From Methyloversatilis universalis FAM5 (GTDB lineage: Bacteria; Pseudomonadota; Gammaproteobacteria; Burkholderiales; Rhodocyclaceae): a DNA stretch of 64,000 nt. The notes beneath the pieces are model-generated. The model saw nothing but the letters and a program-made list of their open reading frames with translations. It searched no databases and had not been told where the DNA came from. Position 1 is the stretch's first letter. Every line of letters begins with the position of its first letter. A program made the translations under genes and the position numbers. This document shows, in pieces, positions 32,842-42,501 of the stretch. The stretch is taken from the NCBI RefSeq assembly GCF_000214035.2, contig NZ_AFHG01000044.1, positions 124,001 to 188,000 on the forward strand, given 5' to 3'.

Positions 32842-33987
32842 ATGATACGAAGCCTCGCGCGCCGCACCTTCATTCTCGCCAGCGCCCTCGCGCTCGGCCT
32901 TCCGCCCGCAATCGCCCAGAGCGCTGACGACACCGCACTGGAACGGCTGCGCATGCCGCCCGGCTTCACCGCGGAACTGTGGGCCCGGGTCGACAACCCG
33001 CGGGCGATGACGCTGGGCGCGCCCGGCCGGCTTTACGTCGGCTCCCGGGCGGGCCATGTCACTGCGGTGCCCTTCGATCCGGTCACGATGAAGGCCGGCG
33101 AGGCGGTGAAGATCGCCCGCGGCCTGAACATGCCGGTCGGCGTGGCCTGGCGCAAGGGCGATCTCTACGTGTCTTCGCTCGACCGCATCGTGAAGCTGCC
33201 GGCCATCGACGACCGGCTGGCGGCACCGCCGAAACCGGTGGTGGTCAATGACCGTTTCCCGAAAGACACCGCGCACGGCTGGAAATTCATCGCCTTCGGA
33301 CCGGATGACAGGCTGTACGTGCCGGTCGGCGCGCCCTGCAACATCTGCGATCGCGACCGGGATGGCTACGCCAATATCATGCGGATGAATGCCGACGGCA
33401 GCGGTCTGGAAACCTATGCGCGCGGCGTGCGCAACAGCGTGGGCTTCGACTGGCATCCGAAGACCGGAGAGATGTGGTTCTCCGACAACGGACGCGACTG
33501 GATGGGCGACGACACGCCGCCGTGCGAACTGAACCGTGTGAGCAAGCCCGGCCAGCACTTCGGCTACCCCTACTGCCACGGTGGCGACATCGCCGACCCG
33601 GAATTCGGCCAGGGACGGTCCTGCGCGGACTACGTGGCGCCGGCGTGGAAGCTGGGCGCCCACGTGGCGCCGCTGGGCATCCGTTTCTATACCGGCAGCC
33701 AGTTCCCGGACGAGTACCGCGGCGCGCTGTTCGTCGCCGAACACGGTTCGTGGAACCGGCGCGAGCGCGACGGCTACCGGGTGATGGTGGCGCGGCTGGA
33801 GGGCAACCGGGTGGTGAGCTACACGCCTTTCATCGAAGGGTTCCTCGGTCGCAACGATGCGGTATTCGGTCGCCCGGCCGACGTGCAGGTGCTGCCGGAC
33901 GGCACGCTGCTGGTGTCGGACGACGCGTCGAACGCGATCTACCGCATCCGCTGGAACGGCACCCGCCAAGCCGCAGCGGACCGCTGA
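32842..33987 (+). CDS. PQQ-dependent sugar (sorbosone/glucose) dehydrogenase-like beta-propeller
   Basis: The 381-residue exported protein has a signal peptide (MIRSLARRTFILASALALGLPPAIA). A six-bladed propeller follows with RMPPGFTAELWARVDNPRAMTLGAPGRLYVGSRAGHV, AHGWKFIAFGPDDRLYVPVGAPCNICDRD, YARGVRNSVGFDWHPKTGEMWFSDNGRD and FVAEHGSWNRRERDGYRV, as in the soluble glucose/L-sorbosone dehydrogenase family. Quinone cofactor binding and the true substrate are unproven. A Cys pair (CNIC) occurs in one blade. The ATG at 32842 has GGAAG upstream. It ends 2 bp before the convergent histidine kinase gene. Confidence 0.85.
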   Translation: MIRSLARRTFILASALALGLPPAIAQSADDTALERLRMPPGFTAELWARVDNPRAMTLGAPGRLYVGSRAGHVTAVPFDPVTMKAGEAVKIARGLNMPVGVAWRKGDLYVSSLDRIVKLPAIDDRLAAPPKPVVVNDRFPKDTAHGWKFIAFGPDDRLYVPVGAPCNICDRDRDGYANIMRMNADGSGLETYARGVRNSVGFDWHPKTGEMWFSDNGRDWMGDDTPPCELNRVSKPGQHFGYPYCHGGDIADPEFGQGRSCADYVAPAWKLGAHVAPLGIRFYTGSQFPDEYRGALFVAEHGSWNRRERDGYRVMVARLEGNRVVSYTPFIEGFLGRNDAVFGRPADVQVLPDGTLLVSDDASNAIYRIRWNGTRQAAADR

Positions 33988-33989
33988 AA

Positions 33990-36257
33990 TCAGGCAGACC
34001 GGCTGACCGGGCCGGCCTGCAGCGCGTTCAGCGCGGATTTGAGCTTGAGCGGGTTCAGCGGCTTGCGCAGCACCGGCAGGCCGGCACCGGCGGGCACCGT
34101 GCTGTCGCCGGTCAGCAGCAGCGCCGGCAGCGCCTCACCGAAGCGGGCCCTGACCTCGGCGATCAGCGCGCGACCGTCGGCATCCGGAAGATGGCAGTCG
34201 GCCAGCATCGCGTCCGGTGGCGGCCCGTCCAGCGCGGCGCGCAGTTCAGCGCCGCATGCGAAGGTCCGCACTCGCACGCCCCACTGCTCGAGCTGACGCG
34301 CGCTCGCATCCCGCACCAGCGCGTCGTCGTCGACCAGCCAGATCTTGAACGCAGGCAACGCTGCATCGACCGCGTCGGACGACGCGGGCAGCGGCTCTGC
34401 GGCCACCTGCGCGTCGGCCGCACAGGACAGAACCAGCGAGAAGGCGCTGCCGCGGCCGGGACGGCTGTGCAGCGTGAAGCGGTGGCCGAGCAGCCCGCAC
34501 ATCTGCCGCACGATGCTCAGCCCCAGCCCGAGCCCCTCTCCCTGGCCCTCGGTCCGCCGCCCGCGCAGATGGGGTTCGAACAGATGGGCGCGCCGGTCTG
34601 CGGCAATGCCCGGCCCGCTGTCGATCACCGATATGCGGACTTCGCCGCCGCGGCGCACGCAGCGCAGCGCCACCCAGCCGCGATCGGTGCAGCGGAGTGC
34701 GTTTACCAGCAGATTGCGCACCGCACGTTCGAGCAGCAGCGGATCGGACAGCACGGTGACCGGCTCCAGCCGGCGCAGCAGCACCAGACCGCGCCGGTGG
34801 GCGAGCGCCTCGGCTTCGTCGGCCAGCCGGTTCAGCAGCGCCGACGGATCGAACACCCGGGGCAGCGGCTGCAGCGCGCCGGCCTCCAGACGGCCCAGAT
34901 CGAGCAGCGCGTCGAACAGCCCCTGCAGCCCGTCCGCCGCGCTGTGCAGACGGGCCATGAAGGACGGATCCGCCGCCAGCGCCGGCCGTTCGCCCAGCAG
35001 GTTCACGTAGAGGCCGAGCGCGTGCAGCGGCTGCCGCACGTCGTGGCTGGCGGTCTGCAGGAAATGCGAGCGGGCCGAGGCCGCCGCGTCCGCCTGCTCG
35101 CGCAGCGAACGCTCGAGCGCGGCGTCGACCTGCTCGCGGGTCAGGTCGCGCTGCATCGCGCCCACCCGTCCGCTGAGCCACGCGAGCTGGCGGCCGCGCG
35201 CCAGCGCGACGAACAGGTAGAGCGACAGCAGCACCGTCACCACCACGCCGCCGACCAGACCGGCCAGCGGCAGCCCGAGCCGGGCCAGCAGGCCGGGATC
35301 GACGCCCGGCTGCAGATACATCACCCACTCGCGGTCAGCGAAACGGACCACGCGCTCGACCAGTGGCTCGCCCAGCGCGCGGGTCGCCAGAAAATCGTCG
35401 ATGCTGGCCGGGTCGTCATTCACCGCCAGCCCGTACAGGCGCTGCTCCACCGCAGGCGCCGAACGGTCGAACACCCAGATGCGCACGCCCGGATCGGCCG
35501 CCGCCAGCACCGAGCGGAACAGCGCGCCGACGCTGAACACGCCGAAGGCCACGCCAGCCGGTTCATCGACGCCGCCGGTCACCGGCGCGACATCCACCCG
35601 CAGGAAAGCCTGCGTGACCTGGTCACCGTCCGGCCCCCAGGCATCCGCGCGCCGGACTTTCAGCGCCGAGGGCTCGCTGCTGCGCAGCGTGCGGGTGATC
35701 GCATCCTGACGGCCTTTCACCGACGCCATGTCCAGCCCGGCCCCAAGCGAGTCGCCCTCGCGGGTGGCCAGCGAATGGACCGGAAAATAGACCTCATGCG
35801 CCGGCAATGCGCGCTTCAGGCCGTGGCCGGTTTCCTCGTGAATGGTTTCGGCGCGGCCAGTGCGCTGACTGAGCCAGCGTTCGAAGGCCGCGCGCCCGCC
35901 CTCGGTCACCCGCGGCGCCCAGCCCAGCGCGAGCGTGCCCGGATGGGTGGCCGCATCGGCGGCGACGAAGCGGGCAAAACGCTCGGACTCCGGCTCGTCC
36001 TGGGCGCGGATGTAGGCACGCACCGAATACAGCGACTCGAGCGAGAGGTCGATGGCGAGCGTGAGTTCGCGCACCAGCGCCGAAGCCTGCGCCTCCAGTT
36101 CCGCCTGCGCCCGGTCCGCCGCCACCTCCTGCAGCAGCCGGCTCGCCCGGAAGGTCAGGGCCAGCCCGGCCACCAGTACGCACAGGGCCAGCAGCAGCGG
36201 CCAGCGGCTGCGGGCGCTCACGTCCTTCGCGACTATGTCTTTCGAGATATTGCTCAC
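33990..36257 (-). CDS. hybrid histidine kinase with CHASE sensor domain
   Basis: The 755-residue inner-membrane kinase has a first membrane segment at about residues 19-36 and an extracytoplasmic CHASE domain to about 315 (PGTLALGWAPRVT, PAHEVYFPVHSLATREG). A second membrane segment lies at about 330-355, then the HisKA box SHDVRQPLHALGLY, an ATPase domain (NLLVNALRCTD, SVIDSGPGIA, GEGLGLGLSIVRQM) and a C-terminal receiver with phospho-acceptor Asp in MLADCHLPDADGR. The signal is unknown. The two-component regulator at 36906 is a possible partner, but they are on opposite strands with another gene between. Confidence 0.9.
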   Translation of the reverse strand: MSNISKDIVAKDVSARSRWPLLLALCVLVAGLALTFRASRLLQEVAADRAQAELEAQASALVRELTLAIDLSLESLYSVRAYIRAQDEPESERFARFVAADAATHPGTLALGWAPRVTEGGRAAFERWLSQRTGRAETIHEETGHGLKRALPAHEVYFPVHSLATREGDSLGAGLDMASVKGRQDAITRTLRSSEPSALKVRRADAWGPDGDQVTQAFLRVDVAPVTGGVDEPAGVAFGVFSVGALFRSVLAAADPGVRIWVFDRSAPAVEQRLYGLAVNDDPASIDDFLATRALGEPLVERVVRFADREWVMYLQPGVDPGLLARLGLPLAGLVGGVVVTVLLSLYLFVALARGRQLAWLSGRVGAMQRDLTREQVDAALERSLREQADAAASARSHFLQTASHDVRQPLHALGLYVNLLGERPALAADPSFMARLHSAADGLQGLFDALLDLGRLEAGALQPLPRVFDPSALLNRLADEAEALAHRRGLVLLRRLEPVTVLSDPLLLERAVRNLLVNALRCTDRGWVALRCVRRGGEVRISVIDSGPGIAADRRAHLFEPHLRGRRTEGQGEGLGLGLSIVRQMCGLLGHRFTLHSRPGRGSAFSLVLSCAADAQVAAEPLPASSDAVDAALPAFKIWLVDDDALVRDASARQLEQWGVRVRTFACGAELRAALDGPPPDAMLADCHLPDADGRALIAEVRARFGEALPALLLTGDSTVPAGAGLPVLRKPLNPLKLKSALNALQAGPVSRSA

Positions 36258-36328
36258 CCGCTCCAGTGTCCGAAGAATGCGTTGCGGTGCGCCACCCCTG
36301 GCGCAACAACAACAATGAGGAGCGTCTC

Positions 36329-36826
36329 ATGAACACCCTGCGCAACACCATCATCACCACCGCCCTGCTGCTCGGCAGCGCCGCCGCCAGCGCCGCGGGC
36401 GCACTGAGCGTGCAGCGCGAAGCCACGGTGGACGCCGCCCCGGCCACCGCATGGAAGCTGGTCGGCAATTTCAACGGTCTGGATGTGTGGCACCCCGCGG
36501 TGACCGCCAGCAGCATGAAGGGCACCGGCACCAAGGCCGGCGCGACCCGCGTGCTCACGCTGGGCAATGGCGCGCTGATCAAGGAAAAGCTGACCGCCTA
36601 CAGCGCCACCCAGCGCAGCTACACCTATGCGATCACCGAATCGCCGCTGCCGGTGAAGAACTACAGCTCGACCATCAAGGTGAGCCCGGCCGAGGGTGGC
36701 AAGTCGCTCATCACCTGGCAATCGACCTTCGACGCCAGCGGCGCCAGCGACGACGAAGCAGTGAAGACCATGCAGGGCGTGTACGACGCCGGTCTGGGCC
36801 GCCTCGGCGCCACGCTGAAGAAGTAA
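36329..36826 (+). CDS. exported SRPBCC/START-like protein
   Basis: The 165-residue protein has a signal peptide (MNTLRNTIITTALLLGSAAASAAG). An SRPBCC (polyketide cyclase/START-like) fold follows: VQREATVDAAPATAWKLVGNFNGLDVWHPAVTASSM, then TYAITESPLPVKNYSSTIKVSP and the C-terminal helix MQGVYDAGLGRLGATL. Such folds bind hydrophobic ligands; the ligand and role are unknown, and a periplasmic member is less common. The ATG at 36329 has TGAGGAG upstream. A strong hairpin follows the stop. Confidence 0.85.
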   Translation: MNTLRNTIITTALLLGSAAASAAGALSVQREATVDAAPATAWKLVGNFNGLDVWHPAVTASSMKGTGTKAGATRVLTLGNGALIKEKLTAYSATQRSYTYAITESPLPVKNYSSTIKVSPAEGGKSLITWQSTFDASGASDDEAVKTMQGVYDAGLGRLGATLKK

Positions 36827-36836
36827 GGCGTTTCCG

Positions 36837-36862
36837 GCACGGCGCCCCGCGGGGCGCCGTGC
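36837..36862 (+). terminator. GC-rich hairpin after the SRPBCC gene
   Basis: GCACGGCGCCCC at 36837-36848 and GGGGCGCCGTGC at 36851-36862 are perfect inverted arms starting 11 bp after the stop. There is no T-run. It also lies only 43 bp before the next gene, so it probably insulates the two units. Confidence 0.6.
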
Positions 36863-36905
36863 TCTGCCGCGCGCTGAAGCGCCGCGGTGCTGAGATAATC
36901 GCGGC

Positions 36906-37505
36906 ATGAAAGTGCTCATCGCCGACGATCATCCGCTGTTCCGCGACGCCCTCGCCCGCATGGTGCGCGAATGCGCGCCCGACGCACTCATCGTCGAGGC
37001 TGGCAGTCTGGACGAAGCCCGGCGCGCACTCGACGACTGCACCGACCTGCTGCTGATCGATCTGCGCATGCCCGGCGGTGCCCCTGCCGACGTCGTCGGC
37101 AGCCTGCATGCGCTGCAGCCCACGCTGCCCATCGTGGTGGTGTCCGGCTCGGAAAACCCGCTCGACGCACGCCATGCGCTGGCGCAGGGCGCCGTGTGTT
37201 TCCTGCGCAAATCACTGCCGCCGGACACGCTGCGCCGCCACCTCGCCACCCTGCTCGCCGGTGACCTGCCGGACGATGCGGACGCCGGCCCGTTCGCTGC
37301 GCAGGCCGCCGCACCGGCGCTCACCCCCCGCCAGCTCGAAGTGCTGCGCGCACTCAGCGGCGGCGCTACCAACAAGCACATCGCGCGCGCGCTCGGTCTG
37401 ACCGAAGGCACGGTCAAGCTGCACGTGGCGGCCGTCATCGGCGCCCTCGGCGTGGGCAACCGCACCGAAGCGGCGGCGCGCGCACGCGATCTGGGCCTGG
37501 CTTGA
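36906..37505 (+). CDS. NarL/LuxR-type response regulator
   Basis: The 199-residue protein has a receiver domain (MKVLIADDHPLFRDAL; acceptor Asp in LLLIDLRMPGG; Lys in CFLRKSLPP) and a LuxR-type helix-turn-helix (LTPRQLEVLRALSGGATNKHIARALGLTEGTVKLHVAAVIGALGVGNRTEAA). No kinase gene is adjacent in the same operon; the CHASE-type hybrid kinase encoded at 33990-36257 is the nearest candidate. Targets are unknown. Confidence 0.9.
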   Translation: MKVLIADDHPLFRDALARMVRECAPDALIVEAGSLDEARRALDDCTDLLLIDLRMPGGAPADVVGSLHALQPTLPIVVVSGSENPLDARHALAQGAVCFLRKSLPPDTLRRHLATLLAGDLPDDADAGPFAAQAAAPALTPRQLEVLRALSGGATNKHIARALGLTEGTVKLHVAAVIGALGVGNRTEAAARARDLGLA

Positions 37506-37570
37506 CCCGCGCGATTGACAGCCGCGGCCAGAGCGCGTTGACTGGCGCCATCCATGACAAAGGAACAGCG

Positions 37571-38650
37571 ATGAATTCCGAAACCCTGCTCGAAGACAGC
37601 CGGATCGAGAACTTTTCGGTCATGCCGGCCCCGGCCGACATCAAGGGCGAAGCGCCGATGAGCGAAGCCGCGTCGGCGGCGGTGCGGGCCGGACGCGAGG
37701 CGGTACGCGCCATCCTCGAGCGCAGCGATCCGCGGCTGTTCGTCGTGGTCGGGCCGTGCTCGATGCACGACCCGGTGGCCTGCATGGAATACGCGCGCCG
37801 GCTGCGCGCGCTGGCCGACGAACTGTCGCCCTCGCTGCTGCTGGTGATGCGGGTGTATTTCGAGAAGCCGCGCACCGCGGTGGGCTGGAAGGGCTATATC
37901 AACGACCCCTTCATGGACGACAGCTTCCAGATCGAGGAAGGCATGCGCCGTGCGCGCCGCTTCCTGCTCGACGTGGCGGAGCTCGGTCTGCCGGCCGCGA
38001 CCGAGGCGCTGGACCCGATTTCGCCGCAATACCTCGGCGACCTGATTTCATGGACCGCGATCGGTGCCCGCACCTCGGAATCGCAGACCCACCGTGAAAT
38101 GTCCAGCGGGCTGTCCACGCCGGTAGGCTTCAAGAACGCCACCGACGGCGACCTCGACGCAGCGATCAACGGCATCATTTCCGCGTCCCGGCCGCACAGC
38201 TTTCTCGGCATCAACCGCTATGGCCGCTCCAGCATCATCCGCACCCGCGGCAATCCGCACGGCCACATGGTGCTGCGCGGCGGCGCCGGCCGGCCGAACT
38301 ACGACTCGGTCAGCATCGCACTGGCCGAACAGGCGCTGACGAAAGCCGGCCTGCCGGCCAATATCGTGGTCGATTGTTCGCACGCCAACTCGTTCAAGAA
38401 ACCGGAGATGCAGCCGCTGGTGCTGGCCGACGTGGCCGGCCAGATCCGTGACGGCAACCGCTCCATCGTCGGCGTCATGATCGAAAGCCATCTGAACGCC
38501 GGCAACCAGTCGATTCCGAAGGACCTGTCGCAGCTGAAGTACGGCTGTTCGGTCACCGACGGCTGCGTGGACTGGGCCACCACCGAACAGATGCTGCGCG
38601 ATCTGGCGGCCACCGTCAGCGACGCACTGAAGCACCGGGTCGCGGCCTGA
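37571..38650 (+). CDS. 3-deoxy-7-phosphoheptulonate (DAHP) synthase, class I
   Basis: The 359-residue enzyme condenses phosphoenolpyruvate and erythrose 4-phosphate in the first step of the shikimate pathway. It shows the class I AroF/G/H motifs: VVVGPCSMHDPVACMEYA, VMRVYFEKPRTAVGWKGYINDP, ATEALDPISPQYLGDLISWTAIGARTSESQTHREMSSG, LRGG and VDCSHANSFK. The ATG at 37571 has AAAGGA upstream. Which amino acid inhibits it cannot be decided from sequence by eye. Confidence 0.95.
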   Translation: MNSETLLEDSRIENFSVMPAPADIKGEAPMSEAASAAVRAGREAVRAILERSDPRLFVVVGPCSMHDPVACMEYARRLRALADELSPSLLLVMRVYFEKPRTAVGWKGYINDPFMDDSFQIEEGMRRARRFLLDVAELGLPAATEALDPISPQYLGDLISWTAIGARTSESQTHREMSSGLSTPVGFKNATDGDLDAAINGIISASRPHSFLGINRYGRSSIIRTRGNPHGHMVLRGGAGRPNYDSVSIALAEQALTKAGLPANIVVDCSHANSFKKPEMQPLVLADVAGQIRDGNRSIVGVMIESHLNAGNQSIPKDLSQLKYGCSVTDGCVDWATTEQMLRDLAATVSDALKHRVAA

Positions 38651-38652
38651 GC

Positions 38653-39456
38653 TCAGGCGGCGCGCTGCTGCAGCGCGCCCTTGAGCAGGCCGCGCAGCAT
38701 GGCCGGCTCGAACGGCTTGTCGCAGATGCCGGACACGCCGGCCTGTTCGACCGCGGCCAGCCGCCCCATGTCGGATTCGCTGGTCACCATCAGGATGGGC
38801 ACCGACGCCTGCCAGCTCTGCTGGCGCACGTATTCGACCAGCGCACGGCCGTCCATTTCCGGCATGTTGTAGTCGGTCACCACCAGGTCGAACAGCGTGC
38901 GGTCGAGCAGATCCACCGCGCTGCGGCCGTCTTCGGCTTCGACGATATCGACGAAACCCACGCTTTCCAGCACCCGGCGCATGAAACGGCGCGCGTTCGC
39001 GCTGTCGTCGACCAGCAGCACGCGCATCGCGTCGTACTCGGCGTCGTCGTCGTTGGCGGCGCCGTCGCCGAGGTAATCCAGCGTGGCCAGCAGCACGCGC
39101 TGCAGCTGCAGGCCTGAGAAAGGCTTGGGCAGGATGCCGCACACGCCTGACTGGCGTACCGGGTCCAGCGCCTGCGGCCGGGTTTCGCTCGACACCAGCA
39201 CGAAGGCCACGTGCTGCAGCGCCGGCGTATCGCGCATGGCCCGGACCAGATCGGTGCCGTCGGCATCCGGCAGGTAGAGCGCGCTGATCACCACATCCGG
39301 CGCCTTTTCACGCATCCGTTCGAGCGCCTCGCTCATGCTGCCGGCTTCACGTACGCGCAGCAGGCCGGCGGTGGCCACCAGTTCGCGGATGATGCGCTGC
39401 TGGGTCGGCGACGGTTCGACCAGCAGCGCGTCGAGGTGGGACAGATCGAGGGACAT
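38653..39456 (-). CDS. tandem-receiver protein with a phospho-acceptor-less first domain
   Basis: The 267-residue protein consists of two CheY-like receivers and no output domain. The first lacks the acceptor: where VISDLYLP is expected it reads VISALYLP (Ala59), and the acidic pair is reduced to one Glu (LLVEPSP). The second is canonical: VLLVDDSANARRFMRRVLE, acceptor Asp in LVVTDYNMPEMDGRAL, and Lys in CDKPF. A scaffold or partner-binding role for the first domain is inference. The start at 39456 has GGAG 6 bases upstream; an in-frame ATG lies at 39486. It ends 2 bp from the convergent DAHP synthase gene. Confidence 0.87.
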   Translation of the reverse strand: MSLDLSHLDALLVEPSPTQQRIIRELVATAGLLRVREAGSMSEALERMREKAPDVVISALYLPDADGTDLVRAMRDTPALQHVAFVLVSSETRPQALDPVRQSGVCGILPKPFSGLQLQRVLLATLDYLGDGAANDDDAEYDAMRVLLVDDSANARRFMRRVLESVGFVDIVEAEDGRSAVDLLDRTLFDLVVTDYNMPEMDGRALVEYVRQQSWQASVPILMVTSESDMGRLAAVEQAGVSGICDKPFEPAMLRGLLKGALQQRAA

Positions 39457-39538
39457 GGGCCGCTCCGGCATGGGCAATGCCGTCATTCACGGCATCATCG
39501 CAGTGCAACATGAATCGGTCATGCCGGACCGGGCGCGC

Positions 39539-39569
39539 AAAAAAAAACGGCCCGCCGAAGCGGGCCGTT
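39539..39569 (-). terminator. intrinsic terminator of acnB
   Basis: On the minus strand a perfect 10-bp stem (AACGGCCCGC / GCGGGCCGTT) with a 4-base loop TTCG is followed by a run of U residues (A-run at 39539-39547 on the plus strand). It lies 24 bp downstream of the acnB stop. This is the clearest intrinsic terminator in the window. Confidence 0.92.
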
Positions 39570-39592
39570 CCATGCTCAGGATGCAGACGCGA

Positions 39593-42184
39593 TCAGGCGG
39601 TCACTTCCTTGGCGGTCTCGACGTATTCTTCGATCTGGTCGAAGTTCATGTACTTGTAGATCTTGTCCGCGTTCTGGGTCACCACGCCGATTTCGGCCTG
39701 GTATTCCTCAGCGGTCGGGATGCGGCCCAGCTTGGAGCACACCGCCGCCAGTTCCGCTGAGCCGAGGAACACATTGGTGTTCTTGCCCAGACGGTTCGGG
39801 AAGTTGCGGGTCGAGGTCGACATCGCGGTGCTGCCTTCCTTGATCTGCGCCTGATTGCCCATGCACAGCGAGCAGCCGGGCATTTCCATGCGGGCGCCGG
39901 CACCGCCCAGGGTGGCGTAATAGCCTTCCTTGGTCAGTTCGGAGGCATCCATCTTGGTCGGCGGAGCGATCCACAGACGCACCGGAATGTCCTTCTTGCC
40001 TTCAAGAATCTTGCCGGCGGCACGGAAGTGACCGATGTTGGTCATGCAGGAGCCGACGAACACTTCGTCGATCTTGGTGCCGCTGACTTCCGACATGAAC
40101 TTGGCGTCGTCCGGATCGTTCGGGCAGCAGACGATCGGTTCCTTGATGTCGTTCAGGTCGATCTCGATCACGGCCGCGTATTCGGCGTCCTTGTCGGCTT
40201 CCAGCAGCTGCGGATCAGCCAGCCAGGCTTCTACCGACTTGATGCGGCGCTCCAGCGTGCGGGCGTCCTGATAGCCGTTGGCGATCATGTTCTTCATCAG
40301 GACGATGTTCGAACGCAGGTATTCCTGCACCGGCTCCTTGTTCAGCTTGATCGTGCAGCCGGCGGCCGAACGTTCTGCCGACGCGTCGGACAGTTCGAAC
40401 GCCTGTTCCACCTTCAGGTCGGGCAGACCTTCGATTTCCAGAATGCGGCCGGAGAAGATGTTCTTCTTGCCCTGCTTGGCCACGGTCAGCAGACCGGCCT
40501 TGATCGCGTACAGCGGAATGGCATGCACCAGGTCACGCAGCGTGACGCCCGGCTGCATCGAGCCCTTGAAGCGCACCAGCACCGATTCCGGCATGTCCAG
40601 CGGCATCACGCCGGTGGCCGCACCGAAGGCGACCAGACCGGAACCGGCCGGGAAGGAAATGCCGATCGGGAAACGGGTGTGCGAATCGCCACCGGTGCCG
40701 ACGGTGTCCGGCAGCAGCAGGCGGTTCAGCCAGGAGTGGATCACGCCGTCGCCCGGACGCAGCGCGACACCGCCGCGGTTCGAGATGAAGGTCGGCAGTT
40801 CGCGGTGCATCTTCACGTCCACCGGCTTCGGATAGGCGGCGGTGTGGCAGAAGGACTGCATGACGAGGTCGGCCGAGAAGCCGAGGCAGGCCAGATCCTT
40901 CAGTTCGTCACGGGTCATCGGGCCAGTGGTGTCCTGCGAGCCGACCGTGGTCATCTTCGGTTCGCAGTAGGTGCCCGGGCGGATGCCCTTGCCTTCCGGC
41001 AGGCCACAGGCGCGGCCGACCATCTTCTGCGCCAGCGTGTAGCCCTTGCCGGTGTCGACCGGTGCCTTCGGCAGACGGAACAGGGTCGAGGCGCCCAGAC
41101 CGAGGAAGTCGCGGGCCTTGGCGGTCAGCGAACGGCCGATGATGAGGTTGATGCGGCCGCCGGCGCGCACTTCGTCCAGCAGCACTTCGCTCTTGAGCGC
41201 GAATTCGGCGACGGTTTCGCCGTTCTTGACGATCTTGCCGTCGTACGGCAGCACGTCGATCACGTCCCCCATTTCCAGCTTCGACACGTCGACTTCGATC
41301 GGCAGCGAGCCGGAGTCTTCCTGCGTGTTGAAGAAGATCGGGGCGATCTTGCCGCCCAGCGTGACGCCGCCGAAACGCTTGTTCGGTACGAAGGGGATGT
41401 CCTGGCCGGTGGCCCAGATGACCGAGTTGGTCGCCGACTTGCGCGACGAACCGGTACCGACCACGTCGCCGACGTAGGCGACCAGGTGGCCCTTCTTCTT
41501 CAGGTCGTCGATGAACTGCATCGGGCCGCGCACACCGTCCTTCTCCGGCTTGAAGGCCGCATCCGGGCGGGTGTTCTTCAGCATCGCCAGGTAGTGCATC
41601 GGGATGTCCGGGCGGGTGGTCGCGTCCGGCGCCGGCGACAGGTCGTCGGTATTGGTCTCGCCCGGCACCTTGAACACGGTGACGGTGATCGACTTCGGCA
41701 CTTCCGGACGGCTGGTGAACCACTCGCCGTCGGCCCAGGACTGCACCACTTCCTTGGCCTTGGCATTGCCGGCCTTCGCCTTCTCGGCGACGTCGTGGAA
41801 GTAGTCGAACATCAGCAGGGTCTTCTTCAGACCTTCGGCGGCAACCGCGGCGACTTCGGCGTCGTCCAGCAGGTCGATCAGCGGCTTCACGTTGTAGCCG
41901 CCCACCATGGTGCCCAGCAGTTCGGTGGCCTTGGCCTTGGAAATCAGACCGACCTTGACGTCACCGTGCGCCACGGCGGCCAGGAAGGAGGCCTTCACCT
42001 TGGCCGCGTCGTCCACGCCCGGCGGCACGCGATGGGTCAGCAGGTCGAGCAGGAAAGCGTCCTCGCCGGCGGGCGGGTTCTTGATCAGCTCGATCAGTTC
42101 AGCGGTCTGCTTTGCATCGAGGGCAAGCGGCGGGATGCCGAGCGCGGCGCGTTCGGCGGCATGGGCACGGTAAGCTTCAAGCAC
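39593..42184 (-). CDS. acnB: aconitate hydratase B
   Basis: The 863-residue enzyme has the AcnB layout with the HEAT-like domain at the N-terminus ([38 protein letters not shown]), then the swivel domain ([13 protein letters not shown]) and the [4Fe-4S] catalytic core (cluster Cys in SCMTNIGH and CSLCMGNQ). It interconverts citrate and isocitrate and is the main TCA-cycle aconitase. The start is a GTG at 42184 with GGAGGA upstream. An intrinsic terminator follows. Length fits AcnB (about 865). Confidence 0.97.
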   Translation of the reverse strand: MLEAYRAHAAERAALGIPPLALDAKQTAELIELIKNPPAGEDAFLLDLLTHRVPPGVDDAAKVKASFLAAVAHGDVKVGLISKAKATELLGTMVGGYNVKPLIDLLDDAEVAAVAAEGLKKTLLMFDYFHDVAEKAKAGNAKAKEVVQSWADGEWFTSRPEVPKSITVTVFKVPGETNTDDLSPAPDATTRPDIPMHYLAMLKNTRPDAAFKPEKDGVRGPMQFIDDLKKKGHLVAYVGDVVGTGSSRKSATNSVIWATGQDIPFVPNKRFGGVTLGGKIAPIFFNTQEDSGSLPIEVDVSKLEMGDVIDVLPYDGKIVKNGETVAEFALKSEVLLDEVRAGGRINLIIGRSLTAKARDFLGLGASTLFRLPKAPVDTGKGYTLAQKMVGRACGLPEGKGIRPGTYCEPKMTTVGSQDTTGPMTRDELKDLACLGFSADLVMQSFCHTAAYPKPVDVKMHRELPTFISNRGGVALRPGDGVIHSWLNRLLLPDTVGTGGDSHTRFPIGISFPAGSGLVAFGAATGVMPLDMPESVLVRFKGSMQPGVTLRDLVHAIPLYAIKAGLLTVAKQGKKNIFSGRILEIEGLPDLKVEQAFELSDASAERSAAGCTIKLNKEPVQEYLRSNIVLMKNMIANGYQDARTLERRIKSVEAWLADPQLLEADKDAEYAAVIEIDLNDIKEPIVCCPNDPDDAKFMSEVSGTKIDEVFVGSCMTNIGHFRAAGKILEGKKDIPVRLWIAPPTKMDASELTKEGYYATLGGAGARMEMPGCSLCMGNQAQIKEGSTAMSTSTRNFPNRLGKNTNVFLGSAELAAVCSKLGRIPTAEEYQAEIGVVTQNADKIYKYMNFDQIEEYVETAKEVTA

Positions 42185-42501
42185 GGTGGGTCCTCCGGTA
42201 GACGGGTATACCGCATCATAGAACGACACACCGTGCTGATGGTGCGTCGCACGAAGACGCGGACAGAAAATCCGCGGCCCGAACCGCTGGCGGCAACCGG
42301 AAAGCGCTTTTGAAACAGCAGCTTGCCGACATTCGCGCACTCCGATGACGCAGCGCAAAAGCCGTTGCGGATACGGACGGTTCAAGTCTTATATATGATA
42401 TCTTTTATTGCATCTCAAGCCAAGCCACCTCCCGCACTGCGACATGAGGGCTTGGCTATACTGCGCGCCCCTGCCCTGCGCTTGCCGACCGACGGCGCGA
42501 C
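42185..42501. promoter_or_regulatory. acnB/murB divergent gap with a TCTTATATATGATATC element
   Basis: The 317-bp gap holds no gene. An AT-rich block, TCTTATATATGATATC at 42387-42402, contrasts sharply with the GC-rich surroundings. It resembles the partly palindromic operators of some GntR-family regulators of central metabolism in betaproteobacteria, but no regulator gene is nearby. It could equally be part of the -10/UP region of either promoter. Confidence 0.45.

Noticed and set aside
33474-36332. A 952-codon plus-strand open frame
   Set aside because: It lies across the PQQ-dehydrogenase-like gene in another frame and antisense to the CHASE kinase; its His/Gln/Arg-rich composition is typical of shadow frames in GC-rich DNA.
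40028-42313. A 761-codon plus-strand open frame
   Set aside because: Antisense to acnB, which is unmistakable; the translation is low-complexity and lacks homology-like motifs.
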